DNA from: Candidatus Eisenbacteria bacterium
GTDB taxonomy: Bacteria > Eisenbacteria > RBG-16-71-46 > SZUA-252
Direction: 5' to 3'
Length of the DNA: 40,230 bases
NCBI GenBank assembly: GCA_035712245.1
Contig: DASTBC010000121.1
Span: forward strand, 1-40,230
Each line of letters opens with the position of its first letter. Positions within the stretch are counted from its first letter, which is position 1. The notes beneath the pieces were generated by a model. It did not search any database, was not told where the DNA came from, and saw only the letters and a list, made by a program, of their open reading frames with translations. Made by a program: the position numbers and the translations under genes. Below, one piece after another: positions 7,452-15,443 of this stretch.

Positions 7452-10361
7452 CTAGAGGCCCGCTCCGAGGGTGTAGTCCGGCTCCCGATGGGCCGGCGAG
7501 GCGTCCGGCTTCGCCGGCGCGTCGGGGGAGGCCTTCCGATCGGGCCGGGGCCCGGCCCGGTCCGGGACCGCGGGCTTGCCAGAGGAGTTGGCTTCGGCCT
7601 CTCGCGGAACCTGGGTCGGATCCTGGGACGGAGCCTCCGGCTCCGCGGTCTTCGGCGGCTCCGCAGCCTTCCCTCCAGGGACGCTCGCCACCGTCCTGGG
7701 GCTCGCGATCGGCTCCCGGGCGGGGACGCCCTCGGGGACGCCGCGCAGGTCCAGATCCCGCTCGATCGACGGCGCGAGGAGCTGCATCACGGCGAGAGGC
7801 AGGGAACTCGTGAACTTGAACCGGTCCGCTTCGGGGCCGTTGACGAGGGCGGTGAGAACTCCGTAGTAGCGGTCCCCCAGGCAGAACGCGAACGTGGCGG
7901 TGCGGCTCACCGCGCGGGAGGCGATGAGGCGCCTCCCCCTGCCGAACGTCTCGTGACGGTTATCCCCGGTCCCCGTCTTGCCCGCGAGCCAGGCCGGTGC
8001 CCCGGTCGTCGAGTCGACGAACGTTCCCCGGAGCCGCATCGCGGTCCCCGAGTCGACGACACCCGCCAGCACCCGGCGCGCGACTCGCGCCACGGCGGGC
8101 TCCAGCACGATCTCCGAAGGCCGCGCGGGCGGCGGCTCGAACGAGGTCTCGTACGGAGTTCCCTGAGCGAAGGTCAGACGCCGCACCATGCGCACCTCGC
8201 CGCGAACGCCGTCGTTCATGAGGAGGCCCATGAGGTCGGCGAGCGCCGCCGGGCGGTCGCCCGAGCTGCCGATCGCCGTGGCGTACGACGGGACGAGGCT
8301 GCGGAACGGGAACCCGACGTGGCGCCAGTAGGGCGTCATCCGCGCGAAGGCGTCCCGCTCGATCTTCGCGCGGAGCCTGAGATCCTGCGCGCGCCGGTTC
8401 CGCGTCCGGAAGAGCCACCCCATCTCCTCGGGCGGGCCCTCCTCGTCGGCCACCTGGTGGAGCATCGTGAGCCGCTCCGGCGAGACGTCCCGGTCCAGCA
8501 CGGCGCGCGTGTCGTACGGCAGGCGCGCGGCGTGATAGCGGACGAGATCGCGCATGAGACGGATGAAGACGAGGTTCGTCGAGCGGGCCGAGGCGTCCCG
8601 TAGCGTGAGCATGCGGCTGTCGTCGTCGGAATCGAAGTTCCGGAAGCTCATGAACCCGCCGCCGGTGTAGAAGAGTTCCCACGGGTTGGCCGAGTACTCG
8701 CGGTCGAGCGACCGCTCGAGAAGCTCCTCGCGGCCGATCCGCGGTTGGTCGAGCATCGTCTGAGCCGCCCACTCCGTGATCGGATCGCCTCCGTCCGCGG
8801 CGAGCGCGGCGAGCTCGAGAGGCTCGCGAGAGGAGAGCTCGTCGTGGAGCCTCGAGACGAGCTCCAGGTAATGGACGAGCGTCCGGAGCTTGGCCGTGCT
8901 TCCGAGCTCCATCTTCATTCCCTCGGTCATGTCGAACGGCTGGTTCGAGTTGTCCGCGTGCACGCGCACGACGTTCCCCTGAGGCGTCCGCTCGCAGAGC
9001 AGGAGGCTGTAGACCACCCTGGAAGGATCCCCGCGGCCCAGCAGGCGGTCGCCGCGCAGTCCCTTGGCGCTCACGAACGAGGTGTCGCCGAGCTGGCGGA
9101 AGAGGAGCGTGGCGTCGCGCTGGAGGCCCGGGAGCACCGTCGTCCCCACGTTGAGGTGGAGCCGGTCCAGCTCGTAGTAATCCTTGAGGTCGAGGAGGCT
9201 CACGAGGTCGTCACGGATCCGCTGCGCCCCGCGCCCTACCGCCACGGGCTTCACCCGGCTGCCGGGCTTCTTGGCGAACCGGAGCGGCTGTTTCCGCAGG
9301 GCTTCCGCGAGGTCCGGCTCGAGGATACCCTCGCGCGCCAGGAGGACCGTGTACGCGTTCACCCGGTCGTTCAGGGCGTCGCGATCGGCGATGAGATAGC
9401 GTGTGGGTCCGCGCACCGCGCAGAGGAGCGCCAGCATGGGCTTGACCGCCCGCGCCCGGGTGCGGAGCGACTTGCTCCGAAGCGCCCGGTAGGTCTTCTG
9501 CGGATCCAGGCCGAACCAGACCTGGAGCCCCTCCTCGAGGCCCGAGACCTCCCCGAAGCCGGGTGCGCCGGCGAGGGGCATCGTGTTCACGTAGTCCAGG
9601 ATGATCCGCTTCCGGGCATCCGTCGTGACGGGACCGTCGCGGTACACCCGGAGGCTCGCGCTCAGCATCTGCCGCAGCTTGTCGACCCCCGAATCCGTCC
9701 GTCCGCCCGGAGAGTGGCGGTACTTCTCGAGCTGCACCGCGAGGGTGCTCCCTCCTTCGACGTCGAACGGGAGCCCCAGGCGGCTCGCCGTATAGAGAAG
9801 CACGGCCTTCCCGAACCGAGTCCAGTCGATCGCCGGATTCCGATACGGGTCCTCCGTCTGGCCCAGCTCCCGATTCTCGATGAAGAGGAGCGTGCGGACG
9901 ACCACGGGAGGAATCTTCTCGAAGTCCTCGACCCCCCGCCAGGCTGCCGTGGCGTCGTACATGGCCGTCCCGTCGAATCCCTCGATCGTGAGGCCGGCGG
10001 CCGAGCTCTCCGCGTAGGGCGGAGGAATGCCGAGCTTGGTGGCGAGCGTGAGCGCCCGGGAGTGTCTCGCCTGGGCCACGAGGGAGTAGCCGCGCTCTTC
10101 GAGTTGATCCGCGAACGCCGGAATCCGGGAATAGCCTCGCCGGCGGTCCATCGGACCCGAGGCCGGGAAGACGATCCGGTCGCTCTTTCCGGGCTCGACC
10201 GCATAGTCCAGGGCGGACGCGATCTTGGAGAAGAGGCGTGCCTCGAGAGCCGCGGTGCGGAGCTCGTAGCCAGCTCCGATGGAAGCCACCGCGAGGAGCG
10301 CGTAGAGAGGCCAGCGTGGCTTCCTGTGTGCGTGCATGGGTGGTGAGATCCGCTCCTTCAT
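7452..10361 (-). CDS. Class A penicillin-binding protein with divergent glycosyltransferase motif
   Basis: This 969-residue bifunctional cell-wall synthase has an N-terminal membrane anchor at ~17-33. A GT51 transglycosylase region includes EGGSTLAVQLEKYRHS at 202-217. The penicillin-binding transpeptidase has Ser488-x-x-Lys491 (GSTAKLRTL), Ser594-x-Asn596 (STN) and Lys795-Thr-Gly (AGKTGTGDN). The first GT51 motif, usually EDxxFxxHxG, reads IENRELGQTEDP around 161-171: the catalytic Glu162 is kept, but the Asp, Phe and His are not. The last ~100 residues are a Pro/Ala/Glu/Lys-rich disordered tail. The ATG is weakly preceded by GGGAG; ATG 10337 is an alternative. Its 3' end faces the M48 protease gene with 13 bp between stops. 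Confidence 0.9.
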   Translation of the reverse strand: MKERISPPMHAHRKPRWPLYALLAVASIGAGYELRTAALEARLFSKIASALDYAVEPGKSDRIVFPASGPMDRRRGYSRIPAFADQLEERGYSLVAQARHSRALTLATKLGIPPPYAESSAAGLTIEGFDGTAMYDATAAWRGVEDFEKIPPVVVRTLLFIENRELGQTEDPYRNPAIDWTRFGKAVLLYTASRLGLPFDVEGGSTLAVQLEKYRHSPGGRTDSGVDKLRQMLSASLRVYRDGPVTTDARKRIILDYVNTMPLAGAPGFGEVSGLEEGLQVWFGLDPQKTYRALRSKSLRTRARAVKPMLALLCAVRGPTRYLIADRDALNDRVNAYTVLLAREGILEPDLAEALRKQPLRFAKKPGSRVKPVAVGRGAQRIRDDLVSLLDLKDYYELDRLHLNVGTTVLPGLQRDATLLFRQLGDTSFVSAKGLRGDRLLGRGDPSRVVYSLLLCERTPQGNVVRVHADNSNQPFDMTEGMKMELGSTAKLRTLVHYLELVSRLHDELSSREPLELAALAADGGDPITEWAAQTMLDQPRIGREELLERSLDREYSANPWELFYTGGGFMSFRNFDSDDDSRMLTLRDASARSTNLVFIRLMRDLVRYHAARLPYDTRAVLDRDVSPERLTMLHQVADEEGPPEEMGWLFRTRNRRAQDLRLRAKIERDAFARMTPYWRHVGFPFRSLVPSYATAIGSSGDRPAALADLMGLLMNDGVRGEVRMVRRLTFAQGTPYETSFEPPPARPSEIVLEPAVARVARRVLAGVVDSGTAMRLRGTFVDSTTGAPAWLAGKTGTGDNRHETFGRGRRLIASRAVSRTATFAFCLGDRYYGVLTALVNGPEADRFKFTSSLPLAVMQLLAPSIERDLDLRGVPEGVPAREPIASPRTVASVPGGKAAEPPKTAEPEAPSQDPTQVPREAEANSSGKPAVPDRAGPRPDRKASPDAPAKPDASPAHREPDYTLGAGL

Positions 10362-10662
10362 CTACTTGGATGCTCCCAGGCCGTAAACGGCGATGGAACC
10401 ATGTCCGGTTGGGCGTACGAAAACGCCCATCCGACGGGAAGTTTGTACAACGATCCAAGAACCCTGTTCCTGGCGCCGCGGTATCTCCTGCCGCCGCGAA
10501 CCACCCAACCGGGTTCCACAGCGCCAGGTACGGCGGCTGCGGAACTTCCGGGCCCCCCACGAGCACAGCGCCCCCTCCATGCAAGAGCATGTTTCATGCA
10601 TGGCGCGCGACCGCAGACCGTCGAGTCCGGGCACGGACCGCCAGGATGAAGGAGGAGAGCGC
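10362..10662. promoter_or_regulatory. 301-bp divergent control region with several dyads
   Basis: It separates the leftward PBP from the rightward Hsp20. An 11-bp inverted repeat with one mismatch (10406-10416 and 10423-10433, core GGGCGT-ACGAAA-ACGCCC) is the strongest element. Others are CCGTAAACGG (10381-10390), TTGTACAA (10443-10450) and CCATGCA...TGCATGG near 10577-10603. This would fit regulator binding for a stress-inducible hsp20. No CIRCE (TTAGCACTC) element is present and no -35/-10 pair is clear. No coding sequence is evident. Confidence 0.5.
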
Positions 10663-11517
10663 ATGGAACGGGATCGTTCGAAGATGGGGGAGCCCACGAG
10701 GCGGACGGAAGAGCGGGGTCGCTGGAGAGACGCGGCCACGCGCGATCAGGAGAACGTGGAACGAGAGATGGGAGGCACCATGGACCGAGATCGGACGGAA
10801 CGAGACCGCCTGGAGCGAGAGCGCCTGGAGCGCGACCGCCTGGAACGGGAGCGGATGGAGCGGGAGTCGCGAGGCGAGGTGACGGGACGCGGAACGGGCG
10901 GCGGCTCCTCCCTCGCCATGCGCGATCCCCTGCTCGCCTCCCATTTCGACTTCATGCGTCAGTTCATGCGGGAGATGAGCCGGATGTTCGAAGGGTGGCC
11001 GTTTTCCTCACGAGCGATGTTCTCTCCCGGGAGTTCCCCCGGGTACGGATCCACCGGGCAAGGGGCGGGATACGGGTACGGAGCCGCTCCGGGCGGGCAG
11101 GGCTCGCTGGCCGGCTGGCCTCCGATCGAGGTGGAGGAGCGCGATGGACGCATGGTGGTCCGGGCCGAGCTGCCGGGCATCGACATGCAGGACGTCCGGG
11201 TGCGTCTCGAAGGGAGCTATCTCGTGATCGAGGGGGACCGGCGCGACAACCGGGAGCGCAAGGGCGAAGGATTCTTCGAGAGCGAGTGGAGCTACGGCCG
11301 CTTCTCGCGCCGCATTCCCGTTCCTCCGGGCGTGACGCAGGAGATGGTCGGGGCGACCTGCGGGAACGGAGTGCTGGAGCTCACGATCGACGTCCCCACG
11401 CAGGATGTCCGGGAGATCCCGATCCGCGCCGGGCGGTCGGGAAGCGAGGAGGACTTCGACGAGCGCCGTCGCGAGCGGGGCCGGGACCGGGATCAGCCGG
11501 CTCGCACCCAGCACTGA
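10663..11517 (+). CDS. Hsp20 small heat-shock protein with charged-repeat N-terminal arm
   Basis: This 284-residue protein is longer than the usual ~150-residue bacterial Hsp20. The alpha-crystallin domain spans about 154-254 (IEVEERDGRMVVRAELPGI, then WSYGRFSRRIPVPPGV and the strand GVLELTIDVP). It is an ATP-independent holdase that binds unfolding proteins. Residues 1-85 are an extra arm, highly charged. Residues 41-70 repeat a five-residue R-L-E-R-(E/D) unit, encoded by near-identical 15-bp DNA units at 10783-10872. A Gly/Tyr/Ser linker and an Arg/Glu-rich tail flank the core. The C-terminal I-x-I motif that docks oligomers is plausibly EIPIR at 251-255. ATG follows GGAGGAGAGC. Confidence 0.88.
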   Translation: MERDRSKMGEPTRRTEERGRWRDAATRDQENVEREMGGTMDRDRTERDRLERERLERDRLERERMERESRGEVTGRGTGGGSSLAMRDPLLASHFDFMRQFMREMSRMFEGWPFSSRAMFSPGSSPGYGSTGQGAGYGYGAAPGGQGSLAGWPPIEVEERDGRMVVRAELPGIDMQDVRVRLEGSYLVIEGDRRDNRERKGEGFFESEWSYGRFSRRIPVPPGVTQEMVGATCGNGVLELTIDVPTQDVREIPIRAGRSGSEEDFDERRRERGRDRDQPARTQH

Positions 11518-11549
11518 GCAGAGGCCCGCGGGGCGGAAGGAGGGTGGCG

Positions 11550-12392
11550 GTGGGGAAGCGCACGGAGGCATGGAGTCCGGAGCAGGTCGTCGAATCGGGA
11601 CGTGCGAGAGTTCTGATCCTGGTCGCCCATCCGGACGACGAGTGGCTGGGCGCGGGATCCCTCCTTCCCATCCTGCGCGACCGGTGGATCGTTCAGGTCA
11701 CGGACGGAGCCCCGCGGGACCTGAAGGACGCGCGGCGTCTCGGGTTTCGGGCGCGGGCCGAGTACGCCCGCGCCCGGCGCCGCGAGGCGCTCGCCGCCCT
11801 TCGCCATGCCGGCATTCCCCGGACGCGCAGGATCGAGCTCGGATTCGCCGACCAGGAAGTCGTTCTGGGACTCAAGGACCTGGTCCGCCAGCTTCAAGCC
11901 ATCCTGGAACGCCTCCGGCCCGACGTCGTCCTGACCCACTCGTACGAGGGCGGGCATCCCGATCACGACGCGATCTCGTTCGCCCTGGCGTTCGTGGCGC
12001 GCCGCATCGCGTGCGAGGGAGGCATCGCGCCGGAGCGGATCGAGATGGCGGGCTATCACTCGAGGGCGGACGGCGGAATGGAAGCGGGAGTGTTCCTCCA
12101 CCCCAACCTGGCGGCGCGCACCCGCCCGGAGGAACGCGTCCGCCTTCTCACGGCTCGGGAGCGAGCGAGGAAGCGGAACGCGCTCCGGCAGTTCGCGTCC
12201 CAGCGCTCCATGATCGACCTCTTCCCGCTCGAGACGGAGCGCTTCCGACAGGCTCCTCCGTACGACTTTCGCAGGCCGCCCCATCCGGGGAGCCTGCTCT
12301 ACGAGCGGCTCGCGCTCGGGCCCGGCGGGGACCGGTTCCGGCGAGAGGTCGAGAAGGTGCTCGCGATCGGACCCTCCTGGCGTGCCGCATGA
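11550..12392 (+). CDS. PIG-L family N-acetylsugar deacetylase
   Basis: This 280-residue zinc-dependent deacetylase of the LmbE/PIG-L fold removes acetyl from N-acetylglucosamine-type sugars in known members (PIG-L, MshB, BshB). The metal motif AHPDDE is at 26-31 and the second metal histidine is in HPDHD at 136-140. The GTG at 11550 has GGAGG 6 nt upstream and is preferred over GTG 11544, which is too close to the site. The stop overlaps the next gene's ATG (ATGA). The gene opens the rightward deacetylase-glycosyltransferase-exporter group, so a glycoconjugate intermediate is the likely substrate rather than a free metabolite. This is inferred from context only. Confidence 0.88.
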   Translation: MGKRTEAWSPEQVVESGRARVLILVAHPDDEWLGAGSLLPILRDRWIVQVTDGAPRDLKDARRLGFRARAEYARARRREALAALRHAGIPRTRRIELGFADQEVVLGLKDLVRQLQAILERLRPDVVLTHSYEGGHPDHDAISFALAFVARRIACEGGIAPERIEMAGYHSRADGGMEAGVFLHPNLAARTRPEERVRLLTARERARKRNALRQFASQRSMIDLFPLETERFRQAPPYDFRRPPHPGSLLYERLALGPGGDRFRREVEKVLAIGPSWRAA

Positions 12393-13444
12393 ACGCGCGC
12401 ACCCTGACGGTGCTCCTGGTGGCGTATCCCTTCGCTCCGGTGAGTCGCGACGCGGTCGGAGGCGCCGAGCAGGTCGTCGCCGCGCTGGACCGTGAGCTCA
12501 CGCGCGGGGGCCATCGGTCGATCGTCCTCGCGCCTCGCGGCTCCCGCGTGGACGGCACCCTGATCCCGTTCGACGTCCCCCGGAGCCTGGTGGACCAGGA
12601 TCTCCGCGATCGGGTCTACGACCTGGTGCGGGAATCGATCGCGACGCTCGTCGAGGATCGCGCGATCGACGTGGTGCACTACCACGGATACGACTTCTGC
12701 CGGTATCTCCCCCCCGAAGGCGTGACGATGCTGGCCACGCTGCACCTGCCGATCGACCTGTATCATCCCGTGGTCTTCCGCCTCGGACGTCCCCGCACGT
12801 ACCTTCACTGCGTGAGCCGCTCCCAGCGCGCCGCCTGTCCGGAGTGCGACCAGCTCCTTCCCGAGATTCCGAACGGAGTGCCCGTCGTGGAGCTGGACGG
12901 CCCGCCGGCGCGGAAGCGGTCCTTCGCCATATCTCTGGGGCGAATCTGCCCCGAGAAGAACGTGCACGCCGCACTCGACGCGGGAAGGCTCGCCGGAGTG
13001 CCCGTGCTGCTGGGAGGGAAGGTCTTCCCGTACGAGTCCCACCAGCGTTACTTCGACGACGAGGTGCGGCCGAGACTGGACCGCTTGCGTCGCTTCCTCG
13101 GGCCCCTCGGGTTCCGCGCGAAACGCCGCCTTCTCTCCGCGGCGCGCTGCCTTCTCGTGACGAGCGTTGCGGCGGAGACCTCGTGCCTCGTGGCGATGGA
13201 GGCGCTCGCGTGCGGAACGCCCGTCGTCGCGTTCCCAGCCGGAGCGCTCCCGGATCTGATCGAGCCGGGCGTCACGGGGTTCCTCGTGCGCGACGAGGTG
13301 GAGATGGCGGAGGCGATCCACGACGCGGCGGCGCTCGATCCCGAGGCATGCAGGCGGGCGGCAAGGGAGCGCTTCTCGCTCGACCGGATGTTCTCCGGCT
13401 ACATGAGGGCGTACCTCGGCCTCGCGGCCGCGCGAAGCGCCTGA
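12389..13444 (+). CDS. GT4-family glycosyltransferase
   Basis: This 351-residue GT-B fold enzyme has an N-terminal acceptor half with GGAEQVVAALDREL (helix after the first strand). The donor-binding half has ISLGRICPEKN and the nucleotide-sugar motif ETSCLVAMEALACGTPVVAF, followed by GVTGFLV. These are standard GT4 features. A Cys-containing loop CVSRSQRAACPECD in the middle is unusual for the family; its CxxC spacing could bind metal, but this is untested. Start ATG overlaps the PIG-L stop by 4 bp, so deacetylation and glycosyl transfer are probably consecutive steps. Donor and acceptor are unknown. Confidence 0.88.
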   Translation: MNARTLTVLLVAYPFAPVSRDAVGGAEQVVAALDRELTRGGHRSIVLAPRGSRVDGTLIPFDVPRSLVDQDLRDRVYDLVRESIATLVEDRAIDVVHYHGYDFCRYLPPEGVTMLATLHLPIDLYHPVVFRLGRPRTYLHCVSRSQRAACPECDQLLPEIPNGVPVVELDGPPARKRSFAISLGRICPEKNVHAALDAGRLAGVPVLLGGKVFPYESHQRYFDDEVRPRLDRLRRFLGPLGFRAKRRLLSAARCLLVTSVAAETSCLVAMEALACGTPVVAFPAGALPDLIEPGVTGFLVRDEVEMAEAIHDAAALDPEACRRAARERFSLDRMFSGYMRAYLGLAAARSA

Positions 13445-13571
13445 TCCGGGGCGCGCTCGAGACCCCGGCGGCGCGATTCAACTTGCGTGTACCAAGCTTC
13501 CCTGATAGACGAGCGTCCATGGGTCCCATCGCGACGTTGTCGTCGCGCGGTTCCGGAGAAAGACGGCACGC

Positions 13572-15380
13572 TTGAGCCGGTCCCGCTCCGGATCCCTTCG
13601 TCGTTCCCGCTTCGGCGCGGCGCCATTTCTCCGGGCCGCGCGGCTCGCCCGTCCCTTCCGCGGCCACATCGCCGCCGCCGCGCTCGCGACCATGGTGCTC
13701 GCCGCGCTCCAGGCGGCCGAGCCCCTCCTGCTCAAACACATCTTCGACCGGATCGGCGCCCCGGACGCCGCGAAGGCGCTTCTCGCCGGGGCGCTCCTCC
13801 TTCTCGGGATCGGCGTCGCCCGCGAGCTGGGAGACGCGGTCGCGAACTGGCTCGTCTGGAGGACACGGCTCGGCATCCACGAGCGGCTCCTCGAGGAGAC
13901 GGTCACGCGGCTCCATCACCTCCCCCTCGAGTACTACCGGAAGGACGCCGTCGGCGGCGTGCTCACGCGGCTCGACCGGAGCATCCAGGGTCTCGTGGAG
14001 GCCGTGACCAAGGTCCTCTTTCACGCGTTCCCCGCGGTCGTGTACCTCGTGCTCGCGGTGCTCGTGATGACCCGGCTCGACGGCAGGCTCGCCGCGCTCG
14101 TGCTCCTCTTCGCGCCCCTCCCCGCGCTCCTCCAGGCGCACGCCGCGCCGAACCAGATCCGGCGCGAGCGGGCGCTCCTCACGCGCTGGGCGTCCATCTA
14201 CTCGCGGTTCGGGGAGGTGCTCGCGGGGATCGTGACCGTGCGAAGCTTCGGGATGGAGGAATCGGAGAAGCGGCGGTTCCTCTCGAGCGTGGCCGAGGCA
14301 AACCAGATCGTGGCGCGCGGCGTCGGACGCGACTCGGGCTTCAATGCCGCCGCGAACCTGACCGTGCTCGTGGCCCGGGTGGCCGCGGTCGCCGCGGGCG
14401 GGCTGCTCGCGATCCGGGGAGAGATCACGGTGGGCACGGTGGTCGCCTTCCTGGGGTACGTGGGCGGGCTCTTCGTCCCGGTGCAGGGCCTGAGCGGGAT
14501 CTACCAGACGCTGCAGCGGGCCCGCGTGTCCCTGGAGGAGATCCTCGCGATCCTCGACGCGCCGGGGCGCGTGACCGATCGCCGCGGCGCGCGATCTCCG
14601 GCCCGGGCGCGCGGGGAGATCGAGCTCGAGGAGGTGCGGTTCTCGTACCATCCGGCGGCGCCTCCGGTCCTCGACGGCGTCACCCTTCGGGTCGCGCCCG
14701 GGGAGACCGTGGCGCTCGTGGGCCCGAGCGGTTCCGGCAAGTCCACCCTCGCCTCGCTCGTGCTTCGCCTCCACGAGGCGGAGCGGGGGACGGTGCGCGT
14801 CGACGGCATCGACATTCGCATGCTCCGGGAGCGCTGGATCCGCCGCCACGTGGCCGTCGTGCTTCAGGAGCCGCTCCTCTTCGACGACACGGTCGCCGCG
14901 AACATCGCGTATGGAAAGCCGGGCGCTTCGATGCGACAGATCGAGGCCGCGGCCCGCGCGGCGCACGCGCACGAGTTCATCTCGAGGCTCCCCGACGCCT
15001 ACGGCACCCGGGTGGGCGAGCGCGGCGCCAGGCTCTCGGTGGGAGAGCGGCAGCGCGTGACGCTGGCGCGCGCGCTCGTGAAGGACGCGCCGATCCTCGT
15101 CCTGGACGAAGCGACGTCGGCGCTCGACGCCGAATCGGAGGCCCTCGTGCAGGAAGCCCTGGAGCGCCTGATGCGCGGCCGGAGCGTGCTCGTGATCGCG
15201 CACCGTCTCGCGACCGTGGCGCGGGCGGACCGGATCGCGGTGCTCGACGGCGGACGCGTGGCGGAGACGGGCACCCACTCGGAGCTGCTCCAGCGCGAAG
15301 GGATCTACGCGTCGCTCGTGCGGCGCCAGACCCGGGGATTGCTGCCGCTGCACCTTCCGGCGGGTCGAAGCGCCGCCTAG
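13572..15380 (+). CDS. ABC exporter, fused permease-ATPase (MsbA-like half transporter)
   Basis: This 602-residue type IV ABC half-transporter would work as a homodimer. An N-terminal transmembrane domain covers ~25-320, with several hydrophobic helices and YYRKDAVGGVLTRL in the coupling region. The nucleotide-binding domain has Walker A GPSGSGKST from 384, a signature LSVGE at 488 (Val replaces the usual Gly), and Walker B ILVLDEAT at 508-515. The switch His is in VIAHRLATV. TTG is the only reasonable start upstream of the first helix; GGAG lies about 13 nt away, so the RBS is weak. It sits between a glycosyltransferase and the large sugar cluster, so a lipid-linked glycan or small glycoside is the likely cargo. 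Confidence 0.92.
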   Translation: MSRSRSGSLRRSRFGAAPFLRAARLARPFRGHIAAAALATMVLAALQAAEPLLLKHIFDRIGAPDAAKALLAGALLLLGIGVARELGDAVANWLVWRTRLGIHERLLEETVTRLHHLPLEYYRKDAVGGVLTRLDRSIQGLVEAVTKVLFHAFPAVVYLVLAVLVMTRLDGRLAALVLLFAPLPALLQAHAAPNQIRRERALLTRWASIYSRFGEVLAGIVTVRSFGMEESEKRRFLSSVAEANQIVARGVGRDSGFNAAANLTVLVARVAAVAAGGLLAIRGEITVGTVVAFLGYVGGLFVPVQGLSGIYQTLQRARVSLEEILAILDAPGRVTDRRGARSPARARGEIELEEVRFSYHPAAPPVLDGVTLRVAPGETVALVGPSGSGKSTLASLVLRLHEAERGTVRVDGIDIRMLRERWIRRHVAVVLQEPLLFDDTVAANIAYGKPGASMRQIEAAARAAHAHEFISRLPDAYGTRVGERGARLSVGERQRVTLARALVKDAPILVLDEATSALDAESEALVQEALERLMRGRSVLVIAHRLATVARADRIAVLDGGRVAETGTHSELLQREGIYASLVRRQTRGLLPLHLPAGRSAA

Positions 15381-15409
15381 GCCGGCCATCCTCCGCCCAA
15401 TTCGCATGA

Positions 15410-15429
15410 GCCGCGCAGCGCTGAGCGGC
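15410..15429. terminator. Possible shared terminator between convergent genes
   Basis: The 63-bp gap between the ABC exporter and the leftward glycosidase contains GCCGC (15410-15414) and GCGGC (15425-15429) around a 10-nt loop. CCTTCGTTCTT follows on the plus strand. The stem is short and the T tract is interrupted, so this is a weak call supported mostly by its position between two gene ends. Confidence 0.3.
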
Positions 15430-15443
15430 CCTTCGTTCTTGGG

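Noticed and set aside
8745-10346. 533-codon plus-strand open frame opposite the penicillin-binding protein
   Set aside because: Composition is Arg/Glu/Val/His-rich without domains, and the opposite strand encodes all PBP motifs.
10362-10662. CIRCE/HrcA heat-shock element before hsp20
   Set aside because: No TTAGCACTC-N9-GAGTGCTAA-like sequence is present, and the dyads found are different.
13272-15407. 711-codon minus-strand open frame opposite the ABC exporter
   Set aside because: Mirror frame of the exporter with repetitive Arg/His/Glu composition and no recognisable motif.
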